A stretch of DNA of 38,261 nucleotides from SIG607 sp045655165 (GCA_045655165.1 JAZOOT010000065.1:1-38261), one strand, 5' to 3'. Positions 6,888 through 15,035 are shown, numbered from the stretch's first letter. Notes: generated from the letters alone by a model not told the origin. Translations and numbers: made by a program.

Positions 6888-6915
6888 TTGATTTTAATAT
6901 TTTTAGTAGTATAAT
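6888..6915 (+). promoter_or_regulatory. Sigma-A promoter of the DUF4097 operon
   Basis: TTGATT (6888-6893), a 16-base spacer and TATAAT (6910-6915), directly after the previous terminator. Confidence 0.6.
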
Positions 6916-6940
6916 AGTTTTATAAAAGGAGGACGGTGAA

Positions 6941-7348
6941 ATGTCTGAACATTACATAACTTCTGAAAAGAAACTAAAAAGGCGTATTTCGGCTTGGGAA
7001 ACCATTCTTATTGTTCTTGGGTTTCCCCTTTGGTTTACGTTGTTGGTTTCCACTTTTGCTGTTCTTTTTTCTCTTTATGTTTCACTTTGGGCAATAGTTG
7101 TTTCTGTTTGGGCTGTTTTTGTTTCGGTTATTGCTTGCGCTTTTGCCGGTGTTTTGGCAGGAACCGGTTTTGCTATATTAAATAGCACCCTTTCGGGAGT
7201 ATTTTTAATTGGCGCAGGGCTTGTTTGTGCCGGACTTTCAATTTTTATTTTCTTTGGTTGCAAAGCAGTAACAAAAGGAATGGTATTTTTGACTAAAAGC
7301 ATACTGTTAGCAATTAAAAAAGGTTTTACAAAGAAGGAGGCAGCATAA
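6941..7348 (+). CDS. Small multi-pass membrane protein, DUF1700-like without its N-terminal domain
   Basis: A 135-residue hydrophobic protein with about three membrane segments (roughly residues 19-62, one long or two short helices; 62-85; 87-110) and lysine-rich ends. An AAAGGAGG site precedes ATG 6941. Its stop overlaps the next start by one base, and the next gene is a DUF4097 protein. Known: DUF1700/HAAS-type membrane proteins are often encoded just before DUF4097 proteins, usually behind a PadR regulator. Here the usual N-terminal helical domain and any PadR gene are missing, so this is a short relative or a different membrane partner. Function unknown; envelope-related by context. Confidence 0.6.
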   Translation: MSEHYITSEKKLKRRISAWETILIVLGFPLWFTLLVSTFAVLFSLYVSLWAIVVSVWAVFVSVIACAFAGVLAGTGFAILNSTLSGVFLIGAGLVCAGLSIFIFFGCKAVTKGMVFLTKSILLAIKKGFTKKEAA

Positions 7349-8211
7349 TGAGTAAAAGAACAAAAATTTGGCTTATTATTGCTTTCGCCCTTATACTTAT
7401 TGGTTGTGCTCTTTTTGGAGGCGTGATGGAAATGCTTAAATGGGATTTTACAAAACTTTCTACCGTAAAATACGAAACTGTAACTTATGACTTTAGTGAA
7501 AGTATTTATAAGTTTACAGCCAATACTAACACCGCCGATATTGTATTTTTACCATCGGAAAACGAAAAAACAACAGTTGTTTGCTACCAGCAAAAAAATA
7601 TACCGCACACGGTTACTGCCGAAGACGGCATAAAGGGTTATGTTCTTACAATTAGTGCAAACGACAACAGGAAATGGTATGAGCATATTGGCATAAGTTT
7701 CGGTACACCAAAAATAACGGTATATTTACCAAAGGGCGAATACGGCAGTCTTTTAATAAACTGCAGTACGGGAAATATAAAACTGCCAAAAAACTGCTGT
7801 TTTGAACACATTAAGGTTAAAACAAGCACCGGTAAAATAACCGCTTCTGATATCCAAATTAACGAAATCTTTGAAACAAAGGTTTCAACGGGAAAGGTAA
7901 AGGCAACAAATATTACCTGCAACAACTTTGTTTCAAGCGGTAACACAGGCGAAATTTATTTAGAAAATGTTATTGCAAAAAAGGAAATAAACATTACGCG
8001 AAGCACAGGCAATATTAAATTTACAGGTTGCGATGCAAAAAAAGTTCACATTGAAACCAACACAGGTGACGTTAAAGGCAGTTTGCTTTCTAGCAAAACC
8101 TTTATTACCAAAACCGACACAGGAAGAATTCGCGTTCCCCAAACATACGGCGGCGGTTTATGTGAAATTACCACCGACACAGGCGATATTGATATAATTT
8201 TGCAGAAATAA
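7348..8211 (+). CDS. DUF4097-family beta-strand repeat protein
   Basis: A 287-residue protein with one N-terminal hydrophobic segment (about 7-25) containing LIGC, which could act as a lipoprotein cleavage site at C20. The rest is a right-handed beta-helix-like array of short repeats with the core (S/N)TG(N/K/D)I or V, seen for example as CSTGNIKL, TSTGKITA, VSTGKVKA, GNTGEIYL, RSTGNIKF, TNTGDVKG, TDTGRIRV and TDTGDIDI. This is the DUF4097 pattern of Firmicutes envelope proteins, whose function is poorly known. The start overlaps the upstream membrane-protein stop (TAATG), so the two are coupled. No clear terminator follows. Confidence 0.85.
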   Translation: MSKRTKIWLIIAFALILIGCALFGGVMEMLKWDFTKLSTVKYETVTYDFSESIYKFTANTNTADIVFLPSENEKTTVVCYQQKNIPHTVTAEDGIKGYVLTISANDNRKWYEHIGISFGTPKITVYLPKGEYGSLLINCSTGNIKLPKNCCFEHIKVKTSTGKITASDIQINEIFETKVSTGKVKATNITCNNFVSSGNTGEIYLENVIAKKEINITRSTGNIKFTGCDAKKVHIETNTGDVKGSLLSSKTFITKTDTGRIRVPQTYGGGLCEITTDTGDIDIILQK

Positions 8212-8300
8212 ATATAATTCTAACACAGTATAAAAACATATAATTGATTTGAAGAATAGCACCTCTTTTTTGTGCAATTATACAATATTAAAAAAAACAC

Positions 8301-8329
8301 TTGCAAAAACGGTTGTTTTGCATTATAAT
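8301..8329 (+). promoter_or_regulatory. Sigma-A promoter of the glycine-riboswitch transcript, with inverted repeat
   Basis: TTGCAA (8301-8306), a 17-base spacer and TATAAT (8324-8329). A 7-bp inverted repeat TGCAAAA (8302-8308) / TTTTGCA (8316-8322) overlaps the -35 and abuts the -10, a possible operator. Confidence 0.8.
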
Positions 8330-8344
8330 CTAAAAAACTGAATA

Positions 8345-8517
8345 TTCTGGTTGAAGCATTTCGGGAAATTGCATTTTTGCAGCCGAAGGAATAACGCTCT
8401 CAGGTGTCCGTAAGGATAGGGACCGAATGCTGACAGAACTTTGGAGACACCCATTAAATTGGGGGCCGAAGGTGCAAGCGCAACAGCGCCAAACTCTCAG
8501 GCAAAAGGACAAAGATT
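8345..8517 (+). promoter_or_regulatory. Tandem glycine riboswitch (two aptamers)
   Basis: Both aptamers show the conserved core. Aptamer 1 has GCCGAAGG (8382-8389), CTCTCAGG (8397-8404) and GGGACC from 8419. Aptamer 2 has GCCGAAGG (8465-8472), CTCTCAGG (8494-8501), then CAAAA and GGAC (8507-8510). The linker between them is short, as in known tandem glycine riboswitches. A terminator at 8541-8578 forms the likely expression platform. Known: glycine binding usually favours read-through into cleavage-system or Na+/alanine-glycine symporter genes. The gene downstream is such a symporter. Confidence 0.93.
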
Positions 8518-8540
8518 TCTTTTGAATTTTTATGCTTTTG

Positions 8541-8578
8541 ACGGGTTGTGCTGTTTGCACAATCCGTTTATTTTTTAT
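8541..8578 (+). terminator. Riboswitch-controlled terminator
   Basis: ACGGGTTGTGC (8541-8551) pairs with GCACAATCCGT (8557-8567) around a 5-base loop, with a T-rich tail. It lies between the second aptamer and the symporter ribosome site, so it is the likely glycine-controlled switch point. Confidence 0.8.
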
Positions 8579-8599
8579 TATTTTAAGGAGGATGTCACT

Positions 8600-10144
8600 A
8601 TGTTTGACAAAATTGCCGAAATTAACGGCAGTATTAACGGCGTCGTTTGGGGCGCATTTGGTTTGGCTTTGCTTATTGGCACAGGCGTTATAACCACACT
8701 TTGCACAAAGGTTTTTCAGGTTTCGCACATTGGCCTTTGGTTTAAAAACACCCTTGGCAGTCTTTTTAAGAAAGATGTAATTAAGCACCGCAAAGAAAAG
8801 GGTACTATTTCCCCTTTCCAAGCGCTTTGCACTGCCTTGGCCGCAACTGTTGGTACAGGTAATATTGCAGGTGTTGCCGCCGCTATTTGCATTGGCGGTG
8901 CCGGCGCAGTATTTTGGATGTGGGTTGCCGCATTTCTTGGTATGATGACCAACTATTCAGAAAACGTTTTAGGTCTTTATTTCCGCAGAAAGAACGCTAA
9001 CGACGAATGGTCGGGCGGCGCTATGTACTATTTGCAAGACGGTCTTGGCAAAAAGAATGGTTGCAAGTGGATTGGTAAAATTTTAGCCGTTCTTTTCTGT
9101 ATTTTCACAATGCTTGCTTCTTTTGGTATTGGCAGTATGGGTCAGGTAAACAAAATTGTCGCCAATGTTGCTTCTGCTTTTGATATATCTGCTCTTTCAA
9201 GCATTACCGTTTTTGAAGGCGTTTCGCTTTACAACATTATTTTGGGTGTTGTAATTATGATTTTAACTGCCGTTATTACACTTGGCGGTGTTAAAAGAAT
9301 TGCAAGCGTTGCCGAAAAAATCGTTCCCTTTATGGTAGTTCTTTTTGTTGCCGGCAGTCTTGTAATAATTGGTATTAACTACAATGCAATTATTCCTGCC
9401 TTTAAAGCAATTTTTGTAAATGCATTTAAACCCGAAGCTTTTGTTGGCGGTGGTATTGGCGGTGTTATTATTGCTATGACCAACGGCTTTAAGCGCGGTG
9501 TATTCTCTAACGAAGCAGGTCTTGGTTCTTCGGTTATGGTACACTCTAACTCAAGCGTTAAAGAACCTGTTAAACAAGGTATGTGGGGTATTTTTGAAGT
9601 ATTTGCCGACACAATGGTTGTTTGCACAATGACTGCTTTGGTTGTTTTAACTTCGGGCGGTCTTAACGGCGGTGTATTCAATGCCTTAACAGGTGAAATT
9701 GCCGCAGGTTATACCGACGCAACGCTTGTTGGCGGTGCATTTAACCAAATTTTCAGTTGGGGTAATATTGGCCAACGCTTTGTTGCTATTGCTATGTTCT
9801 TGTTTGCATTTACCACCGTTCTTGGTTGGTCACACTACGGCAGTAAAGCGTGGGAATACCTCTTTGGTGCAAAAAGTACATTTGTATTTAGAATTATTCA
9901 CGTTTGCACCATTATATTTGGCGCGGTGCTTACTTCCTCTTTGGCTTGGGATATTTCCGATACCTTTAACGGACTTATGATGATACCCAACCTTATTGGT
10001 GTGCTTGTGCTTGTTCCCCTTGTTATGAAGATTACCAAAAACTACATTGACCGCAGAGTTAAGAAAAAAGATGTTGCGCCTATACTCTCTTTTGACCCTG
10101 CAATACAAGCACAAATGGAAGAAAATCTTTACGAAGAAGAATAA
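8600..10144 (+). CDS. AGCS-family Na+:alanine/glycine symporter
   Basis: A 514-residue polytopic protein with about 10-11 membrane helices. AGCS family segments include ALAATVGTGNIAGVA, EWSGGAMYYL, GGVKRIASVAEKIVPFM, KRGVFSNEAGLGSS and FAFTTVLGWSHYG. It imports alanine and/or glycine with Na+ across the inner membrane. I place the start at ATG 8600, after AAGGAGG (8585-8591); the frame is open upstream into the riboswitch, but that part is non-coding RNA. The glycine riboswitch suggests glycine is a physiological substrate. It is transcribed alone and ends at a terminator at 10151. Confidence 0.93.
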   Translation: MFDKIAEINGSINGVVWGAFGLALLIGTGVITTLCTKVFQVSHIGLWFKNTLGSLFKKDVIKHRKEKGTISPFQALCTALAATVGTGNIAGVAAAICIGGAGAVFWMWVAAFLGMMTNYSENVLGLYFRRKNANDEWSGGAMYYLQDGLGKKNGCKWIGKILAVLFCIFTMLASFGIGSMGQVNKIVANVASAFDISALSSITVFEGVSLYNIILGVVIMILTAVITLGGVKRIASVAEKIVPFMVVLFVAGSLVIIGINYNAIIPAFKAIFVNAFKPEAFVGGGIGGVIIAMTNGFKRGVFSNEAGLGSSVMVHSNSSVKEPVKQGMWGIFEVFADTMVVCTMTALVVLTSGGLNGGVFNALTGEIAAGYTDATLVGGAFNQIFSWGNIGQRFVAIAMFLFAFTTVLGWSHYGSKAWEYLFGAKSTFVFRIIHVCTIIFGAVLTSSLAWDISDTFNGLMMIPNLIGVLVLVPLVMKITKNYIDRRVKKKDVAPILSFDPAIQAQMEENLYEEE

Positions 10145-10150
10145 TTATAA

Positions 10151-10184
10151 AACCCCTAAGCGTTATGCTTGGGGGTTGCTTTTT
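10151..10184 (+). terminator. Rho-independent terminator after the symporter
   Basis: AACCCCTAAGC (10151-10161) pairs with GCTTGGGGGTT (10167-10177), with one G-U pair, and runs into a T tract. Confidence 0.88.
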
Positions 10185-10204
10185 GTCTAAAATATGGATA
10201 TAAT
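10176..10204 (+). promoter_or_regulatory. Candidate promoter of the ferritin-like/VIT gene
   Basis: TTGCTT (10176-10181), a 17-base spacer and TATAAT (10199-10204). The -35 lies in the terminator. The leader would be only about 11 bases, with the ribosome site at its 5' end. Confidence 0.45.
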
Positions 10205-10221
10205 AAATGCGGAGGGATTTT

Positions 10222-11097
10222 ATGGAAATTTCAAAACAAGCATTTGCAATTATAACTAAAATGCAACAAAACGAATTAAACGAAAGTGTTATTTACAAAA
10301 AAATAGCCAAGTTTGCAAAAGGTGAAGAAAATAAAGCAACCCTTACCCGTTTGGCAAACGAAGAATTTGCGCATTACCAAATTTGGCAAAAGTATACAAA
10401 CAAGGAATTAAAACCAAAAAAAGCAAAGGTTTTATTTTACACCCTTATTGCAAGGGTTTTGGGCTTTACTTTTGCTGTTAAACTTATGGAAAAAGGCGAA
10501 GGCGGTGCGCAGGCAGAATACAGCCGTATTGAAAGCGAAGTACCCGAAAGTGTTGCAATAAGAAGCCAAGAAGAAGAACACGAACAAGCCCTTCTTTCAA
10601 TACTTGATGAAGAGAGTTTGCAATATGTTGGCAGTATGGTGTTAGGCCTAAATGATGCTTTGGTTGAACTTGCGGGTAGTCTTGCCGGTTTTACATTTGC
10701 TTTGCAAAACACAAAAATGGTTGCGCTTTCCGGCCTTATTGTTGGTATTTCGGCAACCTTTTCAATGGCTTCAAGCGAATTTTTGGCGGCAAAAAGCGAA
10801 GGCAGAACCGACGCCTTAAAATCTTGTTCCTACACAGGCATTGCTTACCTTATTACCGTTATACTGCTTATACTTCCCTATTTGTTGTTTGAACCGTCAC
10901 AGTATATTCCCGCTTTAATTTGTATGCTTTTAATTATTGTTTTAATAATTGCAAGTTTCACATATTACACTTCAGTTGCAAAAGACCAGCCCTTTAAATC
11001 GCGCTTTTTAGAAATGGCAATTATTAGTATTGGCGTTGCCGTAATTTCGTTTGTAGTTGGACTTTTAGCAAAGAAATTTTTAGGTATTGATGTTTAA
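10222..11097 (+). CDS. Ferritin-like (rubrerythrin-type) domain fused to VIT1/CCC1 transporter
   Basis: A 291-residue protein. The N-terminal ~125 residues form a ferritin-like four-helix domain with iron-ligand patterns NEEFAHYQIW and SQEEEHEQAL (two ExxH motifs). The C-terminal ~165 residues have about five membrane helices with the VIT1/CCC1 signature GLNDALVELAGSLAGF and SGLIVGISATFSMASSEFLA. Known: this architecture occurs in MbfA-type proteins, which export iron (or manganese) and protect against iron and peroxide stress. GGAGGG (10211-10216) fits ATG 10222; an in-frame ATG at 10207 lies upstream of that site and is not used. Single-gene unit with a terminator on each side. Transport direction is inferred from relatives. 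Confidence 0.88.
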   Translation: MEISKQAFAIITKMQQNELNESVIYKKIAKFAKGEENKATLTRLANEEFAHYQIWQKYTNKELKPKKAKVLFYTLIARVLGFTFAVKLMEKGEGGAQAEYSRIESEVPESVAIRSQEEEHEQALLSILDEESLQYVGSMVLGLNDALVELAGSLAGFTFALQNTKMVALSGLIVGISATFSMASSEFLAAKSEGRTDALKSCSYTGIAYLITVILLILPYLLFEPSQYIPALICMLLIIVLIIASFTYYTSVAKDQPFKSRFLEMAIISIGVAVISFVVGLLAKKFLGIDV

Positions 11098-11101
11098 TTA
11101 A

Positions 11102-11131
11102 AATGCTCGGTTAAAAGCCGAGTATTTTTTT
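11102..11131 (+). terminator. Rho-independent terminator
   Basis: ATGCTCGG pairs with CCGAGTAT (one G-U pair), followed by seven T. Confidence 0.8.
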
Positions 11132-11152
11132 GCAAAAAATTGTATAAAAAGT

Positions 11153-11181
11153 TTGAAAAACACAATATGTTGTGTTATAAT
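11153..11181 (+). promoter_or_regulatory. Sigma-A promoter of uraA-upp with inverted repeat
   Basis: TTGAAA (11153-11158), a 17-base spacer and TATAAT (11176-11181), with extended -10 TG at 11173-11174. The spacer and -10 start hold AACACAA-TATG-TTGTGTT (11159-11176), a 7-bp inverted repeat that could be an operator. Confidence 0.85.
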
Positions 11182-11243
11182 GTTTTTTAAAGATGAAATA
11201 TGCTTTTTTGTCTTTGAAAAAATATTTTTTTGGAGGGTTTCTT

Positions 11244-12620
11244 ATGGAGAAAAAACTTGTTTATGACATCCATGACAAGCCGAAATTCGGCGCAATGCTC
11301 GTATTTGCATTCCAGCAATTACTTGCTATCATGGCAGCTACTATTGCTGTTCCTGCAATAGTTGGCAACGGTATGAGCGCTTCTGCTGCTCTTTTCGGTG
11401 CAGGTGTAGGTACACTTGTATACCAGCTTTTCACAAAATTCCGCAGTCCTGTTTTCCTTGGCTCTTCCTTCGCATTCATTGGCTCAATGGTAGCCGCATT
11501 CTCGGGCGCTGTATCTGCTTCCCTTGGTTATCTTGGTATAATTCTTGGTGCAGTTTTTGCAGGTCTTGTTTATGTGGTTATTGCTATTATTGTTAAACTT
11601 GTTGGCGTTAACTGGATTAACAAACTTATGCCTGCTGCTGTTATTGGCCCCACAGTTGCCATTATTGGTCTTTCGTTGGCTGGTGCCGCTATTAAAGATG
11701 TATTCTCTTACGGTGCAACCGACGATAACGGTTCCTTTATTATGAGCGGTTTTAGTTGGGTATCTTTCATTTGCGCTATGGTTACACTTATTGTTGTAAC
11801 ACTTTGCTCTACTTACGGCAAGAAAATGACCAAACTTATTCCCTTTATTATTGGTATTCTTGCAGGTTATGCAGTTGGTCTTATTTTCACAGGTATTGGC
11901 TATGCTACCGGCAACGACGCTCTAAAAATTGTTGATTTTGCACCCTTTAAAGCTTTGGTTGCAAACGGCGTAAACCTTAGCACATTCCTTGCAGTTCCTG
12001 AATTTTCTTTTGTAAACGCATTTAAGGACGTTAAAGAATTCAGTGCTCCCTATCTTGCTACGGTTGCGGTTGCTTATGTTCCTGTTGCTTTAGTTGTATT
12101 TGCAGAACATATTGCCGACCACAAAAACCTTTCCAGTATTATTGACAAAGATTTACTTACAGAACCCGGTTTACACCGCACACTTTTGGGTGACGGTATT
12201 GGTTCTATGGTAGGTGCTTTCTTTGGCGGTTGCCCTAACACCACATACGGTGAAAGCGTTGGTTGTGTTGCTATTACAAGAAATGCTTCTGTTGCAACAA
12301 TTACAACAACTGCATTTATGGCAATTCTTATTTCTTTCGTTTCGCCCTTTGTTGCATTCCTTGATTCTATTCCCGGTTGCGTAATGGGCGGCGTTTGCAT
12401 TACACTTTACGGTTTCATTGCTGTTTCGGGTCTTAAAATGATTCAAAAAGTTGACCTTGAAGACAATGCAAATCTTTTCACAGTTTCGGTTATACTAATA
12501 GCAGGTATTGGCGGTATGGCAATGAAGATTGGTCAAGTTACAATTACTTCTATTGCTTGCGCTCTTATTCTTGGTATAATTGTAAATATTGTTCTTCACG
12601 CTAAAAAAGGCGCTCAATAA
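11244..12620 (+). CDS. uraA: Uracil permease (NCS2 family)
   Basis: A 458-residue polytopic protein of the nucleobase:cation symporter-2 family (14 helices in the UraA fold). Typical segments are FRSPVFLGSSFAFI, VGVNWINKLMPAAVIGP, VVFAEHIADHK with the substrate-side Glu, and GGCPNTTYGESVG, the second conserved Glu-containing half-helix. GGAGGG (11232-11237) fits ATG 11244; an in-frame ATG at 11193 would add a leader with no ribosome site. The gene for uracil phosphoribosyltransferase follows 18 bases later, so uracil rather than xanthine is the likely substrate. No PyrR-binding hairpin was recognised in the leader. Confidence 0.92.
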   Translation: MEKKLVYDIHDKPKFGAMLVFAFQQLLAIMAATIAVPAIVGNGMSASAALFGAGVGTLVYQLFTKFRSPVFLGSSFAFIGSMVAAFSGAVSASLGYLGIILGAVFAGLVYVVIAIIVKLVGVNWINKLMPAAVIGPTVAIIGLSLAGAAIKDVFSYGATDDNGSFIMSGFSWVSFICAMVTLIVVTLCSTYGKKMTKLIPFIIGILAGYAVGLIFTGIGYATGNDALKIVDFAPFKALVANGVNLSTFLAVPEFSFVNAFKDVKEFSAPYLATVAVAYVPVALVVFAEHIADHKNLSSIIDKDLLTEPGLHRTLLGDGIGSMVGAFFGGCPNTTYGESVGCVAITRNASVATITTTAFMAILISFVSPFVAFLDSIPGCVMGGVCITLYGFIAVSGLKMIQKVDLEDNANLFTVSVILIAGIGGMAMKIGQVTITSIACALILGIIVNIVLHAKKGAQ

Positions 12621-12638
12621 GTTTAGGAGTTGTTTTTA

Positions 12639-13280
12639 ATGAAACAATATAATAACGTAACAATTTTTGACCACCCGCTTATAAACCATAAAATTGCAAT
12701 ACTTCGCGATGAAAAGACAAGCATGAAAGAGTTTCGTGAACTTATTGAAGAAATTACAACTCTTATGACCTTTGAATGTCTTAAAGAGGGTGTTCCAACT
12801 ACCGAAAAACAGGTTAAAACTCCCCTTGAAGTTTGCACACAGCGTGTGGTTAAAGATAATGCAATAGTTATTGTTCCCATTCTTAGAGCAGGTCTTGGAA
12901 TGGTAAACGGTATTCATGTACTGTTCCCTTCGGCAAGAGTTGGACACATTGGTATGTACAGAAACGAAGAAACACTGCAGCCCTGTGAATACTATTGCAA
13001 ATTGCCTGAGGGTATTGAAGACAAACTTGTTTTACTTGTTGACCCAATGCTTGCCACAGGCGGCAGCGCTTGCGATGCTATTGCATCGCTTAAAAAACGC
13101 GGCTGCAAAGACATTAAGTTTATGGCAGTTATTGGTGCTCCCGAAGGTGTTAGCAAGGTTGCCGAAACCCACCCCGATGTAGAAATTTATGTTTCTACAT
13201 TAGACCGTTGCTTAAACGAAAACGGATACATTCTTCCCGGTTTAGGCGACGCAGGCGACCGCTTGTTCGGCACAAAATAA
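12639..13280 (+). CDS. upp: Uracil phosphoribosyltransferase
   Basis: A 213-residue protein, normal Upp length. It converts uracil and PRPP to UMP and PPi in pyrimidine salvage. The PRPP-binding loop is LVDPMLATGGSA, the PRTase core VIVPILRAGLGMVNG, and the uracil-binding C-terminus YILPGLGDAGDRLFGTK ends as in other Upp proteins. TAGGAG (12624-12629) fits ATG 12639; the TTG 9 bases upstream is rejected. It is transcribed with the uracil permease: uptake then trapping as UMP. A strong terminator follows. Confidence 0.96.
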   Translation: MKQYNNVTIFDHPLINHKIAILRDEKTSMKEFRELIEEITTLMTFECLKEGVPTTEKQVKTPLEVCTQRVVKDNAIVIVPILRAGLGMVNGIHVLFPSARVGHIGMYRNEETLQPCEYYCKLPEGIEDKLVLLVDPMLATGGSACDAIASLKKRGCKDIKFMAVIGAPEGVSKVAETHPDVEIYVSTLDRCLNENGYILPGLGDAGDRLFGTK

Positions 13281-13316
13281 AATAAAACCGCTTGTCACGC
13301 GACAAGCGGTTTTATT
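13281..13316. terminator. Bidirectional rho-independent terminator
   Basis: A perfect 16-bp inverted repeat (13281-13296 with 13301-13316) around ACGC. It ends upp on the plus strand and the NhaC gene on the minus strand. Confidence 0.92.
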
Positions 13317-13327
13317 ATTATGATTTA

Positions 13328-14977
13328 TTATGCCTTTTTGGTTACTGCTTTAATTACAAAGAGTGTTCCAATTGTAAGTGCTATGCCAAGCGGTAAGCAA
13401 ATGAATATGTTTTGCACAAAACCTGCAATAACAAACATTACAAAGGAAATAGCCGCAACTGTTATTGCATAAGGCATTTGGGTTGATACGTGGTTAATGT
13501 GATTACACTGACCGCCTGCCGAAGACATAATTGTTGTATCGGAAATGGGCGAGCAATGGTCGCCGCAAACGGCACCAGCCAAACAAGCCGACATACCAAT
13601 AATAAGAATTTCGGTATTTGCAGGGAAAATTGCGGTTACAATGGGAATAAGGATACCGAATGTACCCCAAGAAGTACCTGTTGCAAAAGCCAATACACAA
13701 GCAACCAAGAAAATAATTGCGGGAAGTAATGAACCAAGAGCTTCTGCCTGACCAGACATTACATGGCCAACAAAGTATTTTGCACCCATTAAAGAAGTCA
13801 TATTCTTAAGTGCAGTTGCAAAGGTAAGAATAAGAATTGCAGGTACCATTGCAATAAAGCCCTTGGGAACACATTCCATTGCTTCTTTAAGGGAAACAAC
13901 CTTACGGCAAATAAGGTATGCAATAATAAGAATTAAAGCAATTAAACAACCCCAAGGAAGACCAACGGTTGCATCGGTATCGGCAAAAGCGGTTACAAAA
14001 TCTGTACCGTTTAAAATACCGCCGACATAAACAAGACCGAAAACGCAGAAAACAATAAGCAATACAACAGGAAGAACAAGGTCAATTACCTTACCTCTGG
14101 CCGAAGGAATATCTTCAACTGCTTCATTCTTTTCGCCCAATGTATAAAGGTCACCGTTATTTATTGCGTTCATTTCGTGAAGTTTCATTGGGCCGTAATC
14201 AAACTTCATTAAAGCAATTGCAACAACAAACACAAGTGTTAACAAAGAATAGAAGTTATAAGGAATTGCTTTAATGAACAAAGCAAGGCCTTGTCCGTCT
14301 TCGGCATAACCTGCAACAGCAGCAGCCCACGAAGAAACAGGTGCAATCATACAAACAGGAGCCGCAGTAGCATCTATTATGTATGAAAGTTTAGCGCGGG
14401 AAATACGTTTGCTATCGGTAACAGGGCGCATTACAGAACCAACGGTTAAGCAGTTAAAGTAGTCGTCAACGAAAATTAACACACCCAAAGCAAATGTTGC
14501 AAGCATTGCACCAACGCGTGATTTAACGTGGGTTTGTGCCCATTTACCAAACGCAGCAGAACCGCCTGCTTTGTTAATAAGCGCAACAATAATACCAAGT
14601 TCTACCAAGAAAATGAAAATACCGGCATTACCTGCAACTGCTTCAATAATACCTTCGTTTACAATACCGTCAAAGGTGCCTGTGAACGAAAAGTTAGAAT
14701 AAAGCAAAGCGCCCGAAGCAATACCAATAAACAGCGAACTGTAAACCTCTTTGGTAATAAGAGCAAGTCCAATTGCTATAACAGGCGGAAGAAGTGCCCA
14801 AAGTGTTCCGCGAACAACACCTTCGCCTGCACAAGTTTCGCACTCTGCAACTGTTTCTGCTGTGCAATCAGGACAAGCAACTGTGCCATTTGCCGCGCCT
14901 GTAACGCCTGCAAACACAAGAAGTGCCACAATAACAACAGCTGAAATAGCAAGTGCTATTTTTTTTGCATTTGACAT
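13328..14977 (-). CDS. NhaC-family Na+/H+ antiporter with a Cys-pair insert
   Basis: A 549-residue polytopic protein of the NhaC family, with segments such as GVLIFVDDYFNCLTVGSVMRPV, split here as GVLIFVDDYFNC and LTVGSVMRPV, plus ATGTSWGTFGILIPI and CGDHCSPISDTTIMSSAG. These are standard for NhaC Na+/H+ exchangers in the inner membrane. Unusually, between helix 1 (about 7-27) and helix 2 (from about 57) lies a loop with CPDC (35-38) and CETCAGEG (46-53). The second copy fits the DnaJ zinc-knuckle form CxxCxGxG, so the loop may bind metal or form disulfides. GGAGG precedes the ATG. Single-gene unit with a promoter at 15036-15064 and a shared terminator at 13281. Ion specificity is inferred. 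Confidence 0.88.
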   Translation of the reverse strand: MSNAKKIALAISAVVIVALLVFAGVTGAANGTVACPDCTAETVAECETCAGEGVVRGTLWALLPPVIAIGLALITKEVYSSLFIGIASGALLYSNFSFTGTFDGIVNEGIIEAVAGNAGIFIFLVELGIIVALINKAGGSAAFGKWAQTHVKSRVGAMLATFALGVLIFVDDYFNCLTVGSVMRPVTDSKRISRAKLSYIIDATAAPVCMIAPVSSWAAAVAGYAEDGQGLALFIKAIPYNFYSLLTLVFVVAIALMKFDYGPMKLHEMNAINNGDLYTLGEKNEAVEDIPSARGKVIDLVLPVVLLIVFCVFGLVYVGGILNGTDFVTAFADTDATVGLPWGCLIALILIIAYLICRKVVSLKEAMECVPKGFIAMVPAILILTFATALKNMTSLMGAKYFVGHVMSGQAEALGSLLPAIIFLVACVLAFATGTSWGTFGILIPIVTAIFPANTEILIIGMSACLAGAVCGDHCSPISDTTIMSSAGGQCNHINHVSTQMPYAITVAAISFVMFVIAGFVQNIFICLPLGIALTIGTLFVIKAVTKKA

Positions 14978-15005
14978 ATAAAACCTCCAATTTTATATTT
15001 TTAAC

Positions 15006-15023
15006 CCCAAAATTTCTTTTGGG
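15006..15023 (-). other. Inverted repeat in the nhaC leader
   Basis: CCCAAAA (15006-15012) and TTTTGGG (15017-15023) around TTTC lie just upstream of the ribosome site on the minus-strand mRNA. It could be an RNA hairpin or an operator. Confidence 0.4.
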
Positions 15024-15035
15024 ATTATTATGTAA

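Noticed and set aside
8441..8599. N-terminal extension of the symporter frame
   Set aside because: It overlaps the second glycine aptamer and the terminator; a good SD and ATG at 8600 give a normal-length AGCS protein.
11182..11243. PyrR-binding loop or uracil-sensing attenuator in the uraA leader
   Set aside because: No PyrR-loop-like sequence and no terminator stem were seen. The T run just after the -10 recalls UTP-sensitive start sites in enteric bacteria, but it lies before the expected start position.
14528..14944. 138-codon plus-strand frame opposite the NhaC gene
   Set aside because: Antisense shadow of a membrane-protein gene with no ribosome site.
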